DNA from: Sphingomonas echinoides ATCC 14820
GTDB lineage: Bacteria > Pseudomonadota > Alphaproteobacteria > Sphingomonadales > Sphingomonadaceae
Direction of reading: 5' to 3'
Assembly: GCF_000241465.1 (NCBI RefSeq)
Contig: NZ_JH584235.1
Coordinates: 480,305-544,304, forward strand
Length of the DNA: 64,000 nt
Both the position numbers and the translations under genes were made by a program. Of the stretch, positions 1-9,426 are shown piece by piece; the first letter of the stretch is position 1; each line of letters opens with the position of its first letter. Under the pieces are notes generated by a model, which saw only the letters and a list, made by a program, of their open reading frames with translations, ran no database searches and was not told the origin of the DNA.

Positions 1-1699
1 TCGCGACGAACGAGGTCTTGATCCGATCGGCGGCCTCCAGCGCTTCATTGCGGTCGCGCAACGCGCGCTCGATCCGACGGCTGTCGGAAATATCCAGCAT
101 CGTGAACAGGCCGTTGCCATCGGGCAAGGGAACCGCTGCAAATTCGAAATGCCGCCCATCGGCGAACCCAACGCGCCCGCCGCGCTGCTGCCGCTCGACG
201 GTCGCGGCGCGGACGAGGTCCGCGATCAACGAGGCCCGCGCCGGGTTGGCGAGCTGGCGCGATGCGGCCTCGGCGAGCACATCGACGCGAGGATGTGTCG
301 CGAGGAATTCCTCCTCGAATCCCCATACCAACCGGAATTTGTTGTTCCACAATTGCAGCCGCCCATCGGCGGCAAACACGCCCAATGCCTCATAGAGATT
401 TTCGAAGGTCGCGGTGCGCACGCGCAACAAGGTGTCGCGGGCGCTGGCCAATTGTACCTGCTCGGTCCGATCTTCGAAAATCAGCAACAGGCCGCCATCG
501 GGCAAGGGCTGCGCCACGACGCGCAGATGCGCGCCGCCAGGCAGATGCCATTCCTCTTCCTGCCCGCCCCCGGCCGCCAGGAACCAGTCGCGTCGCTCCG
601 CTTTCCAGCCGGGAAAGTCGCGCACCTCGGGCAAGCGCTTGGCTTCGCGCATCCGTTCGAGCACCCGGTCGAACTCGGGGCGGTCCGCCAGCCATTCTGT
701 CTTCATCGCGAACAAGCGACGGAACGGCTGATTGCAAAAGACGAGCGAGCGGTCGGGGCCAAATTGGACGACGCCCGCCGAAAGCCGGTCGAGCATCGCG
801 CGCTGCGCATCATCAAAGCGCTTCAAGCGTGCGCGGGCTTGCTCCAGATCCTCGATGTCGATGGCAAAGCCGGCAACGCCCCCGGTGGACAGCGGCGCGT
901 CGTAAACGCGCAACATCCGTCGCTCACCGCGGATCGTCGCGGGCATCGTTTGCGATTGCACCGATCGCGCGTCTCGCGCCAACACGGCATTGCCGAGCGG
1001 CCCGCCAACGCCCGATCCCTCCACCAGCTCCAGCCCGCGCGCGATCACGTCTTCGGCCGAGCTCGCTTCGACGGCATGAATATATTGCGAATTGACCATG
1101 GCCAACCGCAAATCGGCCCCGCGATACCACATTGGCATCGGTGCCGCCTGGATGACCCCGCTCAAGTCCTCATACAGCGCCGTCGCATGGCCGATCGCCT
1201 CGCCAAGCCGCGCAATTTCGTCCTCCGTGTCGGTCGCGTCGAAAACCCACAGGATAACCCCGCCGGGTGCCTGAAACGCCTTGGGAACGCGTGCGCCGCG
1301 GATCATGAGCGAGCGCGCTGAACCCCTCACCCGCAGCGCGCGCGAGAACGCCCGTCCAGATTTTTGCGCGGCCGTCACGTCTGCCGAAAGCGCGGCCAGG
1401 TCTTCCGGCAACAGGCCAGCGTCGCTTGCGGCCAAATCGTCAAGGTAGCGTGGCAGCCCGGCCAAACCAAACCAGTCCGCCAAACGCTGCGGACACTCTA
1501 CGCGGCCATCCGTCCGGACCGTCATCGCCAGCGCGGGAGCCGAGGCCAGCATCGCTTCCAGCCGGGCGTTCGCGGCAAATGTCGCGCCCGCCTCACGCCG
1601 GGCGCGCATCCCGACGAACAGACTCCAGGACGCCCCCCCAATCAACAGGGCGAATCCGGCACCGATTAAGACCGCGCTCAGTCCCGAAAGTTCGCTCAC
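1..1699 (-). CDS. PAS-domain sensor histidine kinase, DivL-like (3' end outside window)
   Basis: The reading frame starts at GTG 1699 and runs off the left edge, so only the N-terminal 566 residues are visible. An N-terminal membrane helix (about residues 8-24) is followed by several PAS-like sensor segments. The visible end (RIERALRDRNEALEAADRIK) is the linker that normally leads into the dimerisation/phosphoacceptor domain, which is cut off. In many alphaproteobacteria a kinase of this type sits beside ahcY and tsaE, and DivL (tyrosine in place of the phosphoacceptor histidine) is the best-known relative. Whether this protein has His or Tyr cannot be seen here. An AGGG lies 9 bases before the GTG; an upstream in-frame GTG is an alternative start. 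Confidence 0.75.
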   Translation of the reverse strand, partial: MSELSGLSAVLIGAGFALLIGGASWSLFVGMRARREAGATFAANARLEAMLASAPALAMTVRTDGRVECPQRLADWFGLAGLPRYLDDLAASDAGLLPEDLAALSADVTAAQKSGRAFSRALRVRGSARSLMIRGARVPKAFQAPGGVILWVFDATDTEDEIARLGEAIGHATALYEDLSGVIQAAPMPMWYRGADLRLAMVNSQYIHAVEASSAEDVIARGLELVEGSGVGGPLGNAVLARDARSVQSQTMPATIRGERRMLRVYDAPLSTGGVAGFAIDIEDLEQARARLKRFDDAQRAMLDRLSAGVVQFGPDRSLVFCNQPFRRLFAMKTEWLADRPEFDRVLERMREAKRLPEVRDFPGWKAERRDWFLAAGGGQEEEWHLPGGAHLRVVAQPLPDGGLLLIFEDRTEQVQLASARDTLLRVRTATFENLYEALGVFAADGRLQLWNNKFRLVWGFEEEFLATHPRVDVLAEAASRQLANPARASLIADLVRAATVERQQRGGRVGFADGRHFEFAAVPLPDGNGLFTMLDISDSRRIERALRDRNEALEAADRIKTSFVA

Positions 1700-1814
1700 C
1701 GTACAAAGCCCTGACCCATGCACCTTGCATAGGCCAAGTCGGTCCAAGGAAGGAAGGTCAAAGCGCGGAGGCGGCTATCTTCGATAGCAAGCCCCCGCTG
1801 ACCACTGACCGGTC

Positions 1815-1846
1815 AAAAAAGGGGCGGTATCTCGCGATACCGCCCC
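1815..1846 (-). terminator. Rho-independent terminator after the TonB receptor gene
   Basis: A perfect 11-bp inverted repeat (GGGGCGGTATC, 4-base loop) at 1821-1831/1836-1846 is followed on the minus strand by six T residues (1815-1820). It lies 24 bases after the receptor stop codon and separates it from the kinase gene. Confidence 0.9.
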
Positions 1847-1869
1847 CAAACTTTCAACGTAAAGCCGCC

Positions 1870-4800
1870 TCAGAACTTGGCGACGACACCCGCGTACAGG
1901 AAGCGTCCCATCACGTCATATTGGCCGCTGCCACCGCCCAGGCCCGTCAGGTCGAGCGGCGGGTGCTTGTCGGCAAGGTTCGTCACGCCGAGGTACATGT
2001 TGTATTTCGTGCCAACGTCCATCGCGACACGAAGATCATGATAGGCAACAGCCGGATACTTTTGATAATCGGCATAATATGGATGCAATGCCGGATTGCC
2101 GTTCAAAGCATTGTAGTTGGTGTAATCGCCAACATATTGCGGACCATACCAGCGCACCGTGTAGCCGAACGTAACCGGACCGCTTTTGAATTCGCTGGCG
2201 ATACGGAAGCGATCGATCGGCGTTCCCAGATTTCCACGATAACGCGTGATATAGGTGGGATCGGTCGGATCGGTGAAGTCGTCACGCTGAATGACATGGG
2301 TGTAATTCCCATGGACAGACAGTTTTCCATAATTCCCGATCTGGTGCGTGTAGCTGATCTCGGCGTCGATACCGCGCGCCTGCAGCGCGGCGTAGTTGAC
2401 GCCTGCGGACAGGAGCGAGCCTTCCAAAATCTGATACGGCACTTCCGACTTGCCACCGGCAGCGCCTGCACGCTGGAACAGACCACAGAACTGGTTGTTC
2501 AAGCTGGCGAGATCGTAGCACTGATTGATAATGGTCTGGGCATCGACCGACGAAATCGCCTGGTTCACCTTGATATTGTAATAGTCGACCGTGATCGCCA
2601 AGCCCGGCACCCAATGCGGCTGGAACACACCGCCGAAGGTATAGGAGTCGGACGTCTCGGCCTTCAGGTTCGGATTGCCGCCGCTGAGATACTGCAGCGA
2701 ATTTGAATATTGGAAGAAATATCCAGCGGGAATGCCGGCAGCCGCGCAATTGGCCTTGCGGTTGGCCGGGTTCGGACCCTGGCTGAGCTGATCGGACGAG
2801 CAGGGATCCTTCACCGTTGCGAAATTCGTGCCGGCCGGGGTGTACAATTCACCAAGGTTCGGAGCACGAACTGCGCGGGCGTAGCTGGCTCGCAGCGTCA
2901 GATCGTTAACAGGTCGCCAGATAACCGAGCCGTTATAAGAATAAACGGTGCCCGTCTTATTATTATAGTTCGAAAGCCGCCCGGCACCCGTGACCGTCAA
3001 TTCGCGGATCAACGGAATATCTTTCAGGATTGGGATCCGCAACTCGCCATAGGCTTCCTTAACTTCCAAGGCCGGAGCGATGAAATCAGGGATGGAGTTA
3101 TAGAAGGTATATCCTGCGGAAACCAGCACGTCTTGCTGATACTGGTTTGTCTCACGACGGTATTCGCCACCGAGCGAGAAACCGATCGGACCACCCGGAA
3201 GCGAAAACAGCTGCTGTGAATCGCCGGAAACGAAGCCGCTAATGTCCAGCTGCGTAATTTTGCCAATCGAGGTGGTATTCTGCAGCAGATAATTCTTCTG
3301 CGCGTCGGTGAATTGTCCACCAAACACATTGATCGGAACGCACGACGAGATGTCGTCGGCCAGGATCTTTGCCTGATTCACCGGGCTGATGACGCCGTCA
3401 TAGCCATAGGCAGCATTCGGATCGATTTGCGAGCGGCACACGATTTGGCCGCTGCCATTCTTCACCGCATCGTTAGCGAGCAAGAAGCGCTGAATATTCA
3501 GGTTGCCGAGAACTTCCGTTTTCTCGCGGAATTCCCCATAGTTACCGGAAAGTTCGTAATGCCAATTGCCGTTGAAATCGCCCTTGATACCAGCGACGAT
3601 CCGATAGGTGTCGCGGTGCGACAGCTCCGAACGATTGCCAAGCCCTTCGAGAATTTCGCGAACCCGGAACGTTGTCGCACCGGTGATGACGGCATTAGGA
3701 TTGGCCGCCAACAAATTGGCGGTGATCACGCCGCGTGCCTGCGCAGACAGATACGGGTTATCCAACCGGAACGACTCGCGCGAATCACCACCGAGTGCCG
3801 TGCCATTGATAAAGGCCGGGCCGCTCGAACCCGATCCGAAGACCGTTGTATGCGACCAGGTTGCCTCGACAAAAGGCACCAGCGCCGTCGAGATATCGTA
3901 ATGGCCAACCAAGCTGACATTGACTCGGTCCAGTCGCGGCTGGATTTGGAATTCATCGCCACTGCGGAAGTTGCTGCCGTTGCCGCCGATGAAGGATCCG
4001 TTCGGGCCATAACCGACACGTTGCCCGGTTATCGGAATGAGGTTGCCGTCCGGAGTGAACTGATACGGAACATAATAACGCTGGCCATTTGGCGCCGTGC
4101 CGGCATTGAACGCAGCGTTGCCGCCAAACCGGATAACGCCGGTTTCGCTATAAGATGCACTGCGTACGTCGTTGAAATAGCGATATTCCGGATTGCCCGC
4201 GCTGCCGTTTGGATTAACCTGGATGAAGGCGCTTTGCTGGTTCAGATAATCGCGGCCGCTGCCGAAATACTGGCTCTGATGCGCGTATTCAGCGTTGACC
4301 GCGATGTTGCCGCGCCCCTCGCTGAAATTCTTGCCCGCAAGCACGCTCGCGAACTGTGCCGAACCGTCGCCATAGGTGCTGACGCCGCTCTGCGCGCGCG
4401 CTTCCAGACCCTGGAAGTGATCCTTCAGAACAAAGTTGACCACACCCGCAATCGCGTCGGAACCATAAATCGCCGACTCACCGCCGGTGACGATATCGAC
4501 GCGGTCGATCAGATCGGTCGGGATCGTGTTGGTGTCGACCGAGGTGCCCGAATTCAAAATGTCGCCTGCCACATGGCGACGACCGTTGACGAGCACGAGG
4601 GTGCGCTGCGTCCCAAGGTTGCGCAAGTCGATCAGGTTGAGACCGGCGGTGCCCAGAAAGCGAGTCGAGTTCGACTGGCTGAAGGTCGACGCAAGCTGCG
4701 GCAGCTGGTTGAGCTGATCGCCGATCGAGACCGAACCGCTATGAAAAAATTCCTCGCCCTGAATGCTGGTAACGGGGTTGGGCGACGACAGATTCGGACG

Positions 4801-4998
4801 CGCGATGCGCGACCCGGTAACGACGATGTCCACGGCCGGAGCTTTGTCCGTATCCGGTTCCGCTGCGGAAGCCGCGGGTTTGCTGCTCTGCGCGTCCACT
4901 GGCGGAGCAACTTGGGCGAAAGCCGACGTCCCGACGGTCAAGGCGGAAACGGATGCGGAAAGAACAAGCAACACTCGCGCGGTATATGGCGATTTCAT
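1870..4998 (-). CDS. TonB-dependent outer-membrane receptor
   Basis: 1042-residue outer-membrane active transporter. I chose ATG 4998 because it gives a clean signal peptide (MKSPYTARVLL...SAFA, cleavage near residue 28) and has a G-rich site (GGGGG) just upstream; an ATG 26 codons earlier would bury the signal. A TonB-box-like segment (DIVVTGSRI, about residues 57-65) is followed by the plug domain (LRNLGTQRTLVLVNGRRH) and a long beta-barrel ending in an aromatic-terminated strand (VVAKF). This is the large-receptor type common in sphingomonads and xanthomonads for carbohydrates, peptides or plant-derived compounds; the substrate cannot be read from sequence. No sigma/anti-sigma pair is adjacent. 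It separates ahcY from the PAS kinase, which are usually neighbours. Confidence 0.93.
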   Translation of the reverse strand: MKSPYTARVLLVLSASVSALTVGTSAFAQVAPPVDAQSSKPAASAAEPDTDKAPAVDIVVTGSRIARPNLSSPNPVTSIQGEEFFHSGSVSIGDQLNQLPQLASTFSQSNSTRFLGTAGLNLIDLRNLGTQRTLVLVNGRRHVAGDILNSGTSVDTNTIPTDLIDRVDIVTGGESAIYGSDAIAGVVNFVLKDHFQGLEARAQSGVSTYGDGSAQFASVLAGKNFSEGRGNIAVNAEYAHQSQYFGSGRDYLNQQSAFIQVNPNGSAGNPEYRYFNDVRSASYSETGVIRFGGNAAFNAGTAPNGQRYYVPYQFTPDGNLIPITGQRVGYGPNGSFIGGNGSNFRSGDEFQIQPRLDRVNVSLVGHYDISTALVPFVEATWSHTTVFGSGSSGPAFINGTALGGDSRESFRLDNPYLSAQARGVITANLLAANPNAVITGATTFRVREILEGLGNRSELSHRDTYRIVAGIKGDFNGNWHYELSGNYGEFREKTEVLGNLNIQRFLLANDAVKNGSGQIVCRSQIDPNAAYGYDGVISPVNQAKILADDISSCVPINVFGGQFTDAQKNYLLQNTTSIGKITQLDISGFVSGDSQQLFSLPGGPIGFSLGGEYRRETNQYQQDVLVSAGYTFYNSIPDFIAPALEVKEAYGELRIPILKDIPLIRELTVTGAGRLSNYNNKTGTVYSYNGSVIWRPVNDLTLRASYARAVRAPNLGELYTPAGTNFATVKDPCSSDQLSQGPNPANRKANCAAAGIPAGYFFQYSNSLQYLSGGNPNLKAETSDSYTFGGVFQPHWVPGLAITVDYYNIKVNQAISSVDAQTIINQCYDLASLNNQFCGLFQRAGAAGGKSEVPYQILEGSLLSAGVNYAALQARGIDAEISYTHQIGNYGKLSVHGNYTHVIQRDDFTDPTDPTYITRYRGNLGTPIDRFRIASEFKSGPVTFGYTVRWYGPQYVGDYTNYNALNGNPALHPYYADYQKYPAVAYHDLRVAMDVGTKYNMYLGVTNLADKHPPLDLTGLGGGSGQYDVMGRFLYAGVVAKF

Positions 4999-5126
4999 TT
5001 GGGCCCCCAAAATTGGACACGGTGCGATGCACCTGACCGACCCAAGAGATTGGAAATGCGTCGCTGTTGCAAGCAAGTGTTTCTGAATTGAGACTGAATG
5101 TTGCAGTTGTGTAGCAATTTTGCATC

Positions 5127-5162
5127 AAAAAAGCCGCTTCGGGCCTTTCGGTCCGAAGCGGC
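5127..5162 (-). terminator. Rho-independent terminator after ahcY
   Basis: Perfect 10-bp inverted repeat GCCGCTTCGG/CCGAAGCGGC at 5133-5142/5153-5162, followed on the minus strand by a run of six T (5127-5132). It lies about 40 bases after the ahcY stop. Confidence 0.9.
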
Positions 5163-5203
5163 CTGTTTATCGAGCGCGAAAATTTCGCGAAGCGTGGTCG
5201 CTC

Positions 5204-6622
5204 TTAGTAGCGATAGTGATCCGGCTTGAACGGACCTTCGACCGGCACACCGATATACCCCGCCTGCTTCGGCGTCAGCTTGGACAGCTTCACGCCCAGC
5301 TTTTCGAGATGCAGCGCGGCGACCTTTTCGTCGAGGTGCTTCGGCAAGACGTACACTTCGTTCTTGTAGTTCTCACCCTTGGTCCACAGCTCGATCTGCG
5401 CGAGCGTCTGGTTGGTGAAGCTGGCCGACATCACGAACGAAGGATGGCCCGTCGCGCAGCCCAGATTCACCAGGCGACCCTTGGCGAGGATGATGATCTG
5501 TTTGCCATCGGGGAAGGTCACCAGGTCGGTGCCCGGCTTCACTTCGTCCCATGCATAGTTGGACAAGGCAGAGATCTGGATTTCGCTGTCGAAATGGCCA
5601 ATGTTGCACACGATCGACATTGGCTTCATCGCCTTCATGTGATCGGCGGTGATCACATCGGCGTTACCGGTCGCGGTGACGAAGATGTCGGCGCGCGTGA
5701 CGGCCTCTTCCATCGTCACGACTTCGAAGCCCTCCATCGCCGCCTGCAGCGCGCAGATCGGATCGACTTCGGTGACCATCACGCGCGCGCCGCCGTTGCG
5801 GAGCGACTGGGCCGAGCCCTTGCCGACGTCGCCGAAACCGGCGACCGCAGCGACCTTGCCCGCGAGCATCACGTCGGTCGCACGACGGATCGCGTCGACC
5901 AGCGATTCCTTGCAGCCATAGAGGTTGTCGAACTTCGACTTGGTCACCGAGTCGTTGACGTTGATCGCCGGGAACGGCAGTTCGCCCTTCTTGGCGATCT
6001 CATACAGGCGGTGCACGCCGGTGGTGGTCTCTTCCGAAACGCCCTTCAGGTTCTTGACGGTCTCGGTCAGATAGCCCGGATATTTGGCGACGAACGCCTT
6101 CAACGCGCGCTGGAATTCGACTTCCTCGTCATTTTCCGGCTCGCCCATCGTGTGACCGGCTTCGAGCTTGGCACCCCAGAGCGCGAACATCGTCGCGTCG
6201 CCGCCGTCGTCGAGGATGATGTTGGCGGTTTCGCCCGAGGTGCCCGCACCCCAGTTGAAGATATCACCAACATAATCCCAATACTCAGCCAGGCTCTCGC
6301 CCTTGATCGCGAACACGGGAACGCCCGTCGCCGCAATCGCGGCCGCGGCATGATCCTGAGTCGAGAAGATGTTGCAGGTCGCCCAGCGCACTTGCGCGCC
6401 GAGCGCGGTCAGCGTCTCGATCAGCACTGCGGTCTGGATCGTCATGTGCAGCGAACCGGTGATGCGCGCGCCCTTGAGCGGCTGCGACGCACCGAACTCC
6501 TCGCGCAGCGCCATCAGGCCCGGCATTTCGGTTTCGGCGATATTGATCTCCTTGCGGCCGAAATCGGCAAGGGTGATGTCGGCGACGACATAGTCGGTCG
6601 GACGGTCAAGAACGGTGGCCAC
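5204..6622 (-). CDS. ahcY: Adenosylhomocysteinase (S-adenosyl-L-homocysteine hydrolase)
   Basis: 472 residues, the usual family length. The enzyme cleaves S-adenosylhomocysteine to adenosine and homocysteine, removing the product inhibitor of methyltransferases and feeding methionine resynthesis. It is recognisable from the N-terminal [17 protein letters not shown] segment, the NAD-binding [14 protein letters not shown] motif, and the conserved C-terminal end KPDHYRY. The start is GTG 6622 (VATVLDRP...), preceded at good spacing by GGAGA; an upstream ATG would add 20 unlike residues. A strong palindrome about 60 bases upstream of the start (6683-6702) suggests specific repression, and a terminator follows, so the gene is probably monocistronic. 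Confidence 0.97.
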   Translation of the reverse strand: MATVLDRPTDYVVADITLADFGRKEINIAETEMPGLMALREEFGASQPLKGARITGSLHMTIQTAVLIETLTALGAQVRWATCNIFSTQDHAAAAIAATGVPVFAIKGESLAEYWDYVGDIFNWGAGTSGETANIILDDGGDATMFALWGAKLEAGHTMGEPENDEEVEFQRALKAFVAKYPGYLTETVKNLKGVSEETTTGVHRLYEIAKKGELPFPAINVNDSVTKSKFDNLYGCKESLVDAIRRATDVMLAGKVAAVAGFGDVGKGSAQSLRNGGARVMVTEVDPICALQAAMEGFEVVTMEEAVTRADIFVTATGNADVITADHMKAMKPMSIVCNIGHFDSEIQISALSNYAWDEVKPGTDLVTFPDGKQIIILAKGRLVNLGCATGHPSFVMSASFTNQTLAQIELWTKGENYKNEVYVLPKHLDEKVAALHLEKLGVKLSKLTPKQAGYIGVPVEGPFKPDHYRY

Positions 6623-6682
6623 GCGGGTATCTCCGGTTTGGTTGATGACGCGGCCCGTACCGTGGGTTCGCCTGCAAATCAA

Positions 6683-6702
6683 ATATAAAGATGTCTTTAT
6701 AT
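6683..6702. promoter_or_regulatory. Palindromic operator upstream of ahcY (SahR-like site)
   Basis: Perfect inverted repeat ATATAAAGA-TG-TCTTTATAT, a 20-bp AT-rich palindrome in an otherwise GC-rich region, 61 bases before the ahcY start. From memory it resembles sites proposed for the ArsR-family S-adenosylhomocysteine sensor SahR in proteobacteria. No regulator gene is adjacent, so the assignment is inference. Confidence 0.7.
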
Positions 6703-6737
6703 GTTCATCGCAGAGTGCGCCTCAGCCAATCCCGCTT

Positions 6738-7609
6738 CTAAGACGAACGATCAGGCTCGGTCGGTTTGAGCGACGCCCGCAGATTGACGACCCGATTCAG
6801 CAAATCGAACCAGAACGGCGCTCCGAGCATAGCGGCGAATGCCGCAATCAGCCATCCGCCCAGGCTTTTCAGGAGCCCGTCCCCCTTATCATAGCAACTA
6901 TTCTGGTCGGGCGTGGAAAACACGAAAATATCGGCTGGTTTGCAATCGCTGCTCCATCCGATCGGCAGCCCGACGGCCTTGAACTGACCGGTGATGGCGT
7001 TCACCGCGTCCGGATCAAGCGTGCCTGTTTGATTCATATGGGGAGCAAACGCGACGACATCGGCACGCAGCTGCTGGTCGCTCGCAAGGCGATTGCCGAT
7101 CAGCAGCGGATTGATGTTCATGATGGCTGCGGCGAGAAAACCGAGCACGATAAACCAGAGCTGTGACTGCCGCTTGTAGCTCCCGCTCACGCGGTCCATC
7201 GCGCTGTTGAACCACGCCTCAAGCTTGCTGCGAACAGCATCAGCCTCCTCATTTTCTCCCGCTATAAACGGTGCGAGCGCAGATTGGACTGGCTGTGGCA
7301 GCGACGCCGGCACCTTAACAAGGTCGATCAGGGCAGCAGCGAAATTGGCTGCCGGAATATAGGATGGAAGATTTCGTCCCTTTGCAACATAATCCCCCGG
7401 AAAGAGAGCGTTAATAGCGGGATTTTTGTAGAAAGCGCGGAGGGCGTCCGGGTCGCGCCCAAGCATTTCCTTGATCGTTTTTCCAGCAGCTTTGCCCGCG
7501 TCTTGAGCATCGCCTCAATCGCTTCGCGGACCGATGTCATGATAATACTGAAAAAGCTGAATGTCAGTATTACCCCCAAAGCAACTTCAAGAACGACAGA
7601 CCCGAACAT
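6738..7609 (-). pseudogene. Membrane protein of unknown function, interrupted by a one-base frameshift
   Basis: Two overlapping frames together make one protein of about 290 residues. The first starts at ATG 7609 (MFGSVVLEVALGVILTF, behind GGGGGAG) and supplies an N-terminal membrane helix; the second carries the remainder to 6738. They join at a run of five A on the minus strand (7478-7482): one extra A would give LLEKTIKEMLGRDPDALRAFY without interruption. Two further hydrophobic segments are visible (SQLWFIVLGFLAAAIM and GGWLIAAFAAMLGAPFWFDL), the latter followed by the ending LLNRVVNLRA, which I have seen in uncharacterised bacterial membrane proteins. The cause could be a homopolymer sequencing error, a real mutation or slippage. 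Function unknown. Confidence 0.7.
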
Positions 7610-7811
7610 GTTTTCGCTCCCCCGATTCTTCGTACAACCGCAGGAGATAATATTTTTCTGAGAAATGCAATGCATCGCGACTGCATGTGCAAAATGTACG
7701 CAAGCAAAGTAGCGCGAAAATCCTGATCAATCGCAGACGATCACAGCACCCAGCATCTTAAAGCGACGTATTTTTAGATCGTTACCGAACAGCCAGCTAA
7801 TCGAGGGGACC

Positions 7812-8384
7812 TTACGCCCAGCCGGTCTCGTTCGCGAGCAGACGCGAATCGATGCCTGCGCTGGCGAAGCCCGCCTCCCAACGCCCTTCGGCATCGCAGC
7901 CGTACAGCAAATCCAGGTCGCCCGGCACGTTCAGCCAACCGTGCCGCGTCATCTCGCCGTCGAGTTGCCCCTCGCCCCAACCGGCATAGCCCAAAGCGAC
8001 CAGCCAGCGCGACGGACCGCGGCCGGCCGCGATCGCCTTCAGCACATCGGTTGTCCCCGACAGCGCCCAGAGCGCGCCCGCATGCCCGACCACTTCGATC
8101 GTATCCTGACCGGCCCAATCGAGGGCGTGGACGACGAAACCGCGCCGAGGTTCGACCGGCCCACCGAAATGCACCGGAACATCGGGTGCGACGCCAAGCT
8201 CGATCTCCAACTGCTGCAGGACCGTGTGCAACCCGACCCCCGCAATCGTCGCGCCGATGCCAATGCCGAGCGCGCCCTCCGCATCATGGGCGCACATCGC
8301 AATCACCGCGCGATCGAAGCGCGGATCGCCAATGCCCGGCATGGCGAGCAGAAACTGGCCAGTGAGATTGCGCGCGGAGTCCAT
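7812..8384 (-). CDS. yqgE: YqgE/AlgH family protein (DUF179)
   Basis: 190 residues, the normal family length. Conserved landmarks are the N-terminal LTGQFLLAMPGIGDPRF, then ALGIGIG, the VHFGGPVEPRRGFVVH segment, and LGYAGWGEGQLDGEM. The family is widespread in proteobacteria and its biochemical role is unsettled. I chose ATG 8384 (MDSARNLTG) because the frame stays open far upstream only as an antisense shadow of the divergent peroxiredoxin gene. The Shine-Dalgarno sequence is weak. It is divergent from the peroxiredoxin (115 bases between starts). Confidence 0.93.
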   Translation of the reverse strand: MDSARNLTGQFLLAMPGIGDPRFDRAVIAMCAHDAEGALGIGIGATIAGVGLHTVLQQLEIELGVAPDVPVHFGGPVEPRRGFVVHALDWAGQDTIEVVGHAGALWALSGTTDVLKAIAAGRGPSRWLVALGYAGWGEGQLDGEMTRHGWLNVPGDLDLLYGCDAEGRWEAGFASAGIDSRLLANETGWA

Positions 8385-8499
8385 ACTCACAGCATAACCG
8401 CGGACCGCGTCCGTCGCCACGCTTGAAATTCGAGCGCGCTTGCACGAGGTACACCGCGCCGCACCTTCCAGTCGGGCGGCCCCATCAGGAGAGATTCCC

Positions 8500-8979
8500 A
8501 TGACGATCAGCGTCGGCGACCGCATCCCCACGATCACGCTCACCAAAGTCACCGCCGATGGCCCCAGCCAGGTCAGCTCGGACGAGTTCTTCAAAGGCCG
8601 CAAGGTTGCGCTGGTCGCGGTTCCCGGTGCCTTCACCCCGACCTGCTCGGCGCGCCATCTGCCTGGGTTTGTCGACAAGGCCGATGAGATCAAGGCGAAG
8701 GGCGTGGACGAGATCGCCTTCACCTCGGTCAACGACGCCTTTGTGATGGGCGCGTGGAGCAAGGCGAGCAATGCCGACGCCATCACCATGCTCGCCGACG
8801 GCAATGCCGATTTCGCCAAGGCGGTCGGCCTGACCTTCGACGGTTCCAAATTCGGCATGGGCGAACGCAGCCAGCGTTATTCGATGCTGGTCAATGATGG
8901 CGTGGTGGAACAGCTCAACGTCGAAGCGCCGGGTGCCTTCGAAGTGTCCTCGGCCGAACATCTGCTGAGCGAGATCTGA
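8500..8979 (+). CDS. Peroxiredoxin, Prx5-like (thiol peroxidase)
   Basis: 159 residues. It reduces hydrogen peroxide and alkyl hydroperoxides through a peroxidatic cysteine, Cys49 in VPGAFTPTCS, the Prx5/AhpC-TSA signature. Further family marks are HLPGFVDKADEIKAKGVDEI and VNDAFVMGAW. Length and motif order match the glutaredoxin- or glutathione-dependent Prx5 group of proteobacteria. The start ATG 8500 follows AGGAGA at ideal spacing; the ATG 60 bases upstream has no such site. No reductase partner is adjacent. Confidence 0.95.
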   Translation: MTISVGDRIPTITLTKVTADGPSQVSSDEFFKGRKVALVAVPGAFTPTCSARHLPGFVDKADEIKAKGVDEIAFTSVNDAFVMGAWSKASNADAITMLADGNADFAKAVGLTFDGSKFGMGERSQRYSMLVNDGVVEQLNVEAPGAFEVSSAEHLLSEI

Positions 8980-9095
8980 TCCGTTCGGCCCGGCTCACGC
9001 CGGGCCGACCGATTCTTGCGATTGGCAGCGGAAAGGGTGGAACCGCCCATGCCCCCAAGCGGTTGCAAGAGGACGTTCCAGGAAAGGGCCAAGCC

Positions 9096-9353
9096 ATGAC
9101 CGATACGACTCGCGATTCGACCACTCCCCCGGCTAACGACACGATCATCGAGCAGGCCGAGGGCTTGTTCGAGCAAGCTAAGGGCGCGCTCAACGATGCG
9201 TTCGAGGCGACCGTCGAGGCGGTGAAGGAGCACCCGCTCGCCGCCGTCGGCATTGCGGCCGGTGCAGCCGCCGCGGTGGCCGGTGCCGCCTTTGGTGCCA
9301 GCAAAATCCTGTCGAAGGATGAGGCGACCGCGACCACGCCGAAAAAGGCTTGA
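9096..9353 (+). CDS. Small membrane-anchored protein, YqjD/ElaB-like architecture
   Basis: 85 residues. A charged, probably helical N-terminus (IIEQAEGLFEQAKGALNDAF) is followed by one small-residue hydrophobic segment (PLAAVGIAAGAAAAVAGAAF, about residues 46-66) and a short charged tail. The architecture resembles the YqjD/ElaB/DUF883 type of tail-anchored stress proteins, but I recognise only the general layout. ATG 9096 follows GGAAAGGG; an earlier in-frame ATG lacks a site. It is the last gene before a terminator. Confidence 0.7.
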   Translation: MTDTTRDSTTPPANDTIIEQAEGLFEQAKGALNDAFEATVEAVKEHPLAAVGIAAGAAAAVAGAAFGASKILSKDEATATTPKKA

Positions 9354-9358
9354 TCACC

Positions 9359-9392
9359 CCAAGGGGCGTGTCTGCGATACGCCCCTTGGTCT
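9359..9392 (+). terminator. Hairpin terminator after the small membrane protein gene
   Basis: Perfect 11-bp inverted repeat CCAAGGGGCGT/ACGCCCCTTGG (9359-9369/9379-9389) followed by TCTT. The T-tract is short, so termination may be partial. Confidence 0.7.
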
Positions 9393-9426
9393 TGCGCGCG
9401 TAACGATAGCGGCGTAGCGGCTATCC

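Noticed and set aside
3313..6688. Long plus-strand frames opposite the TonB receptor and ahcY
   Set aside because: Antisense shadows; composition lacks protein character and the minus-strand genes are clearly real.
8384..8858. N-terminal extension of the YqgE frame through the peroxiredoxin gene
   Set aside because: The extension is the antisense of the peroxiredoxin gene and matches nothing in the YqgE family.
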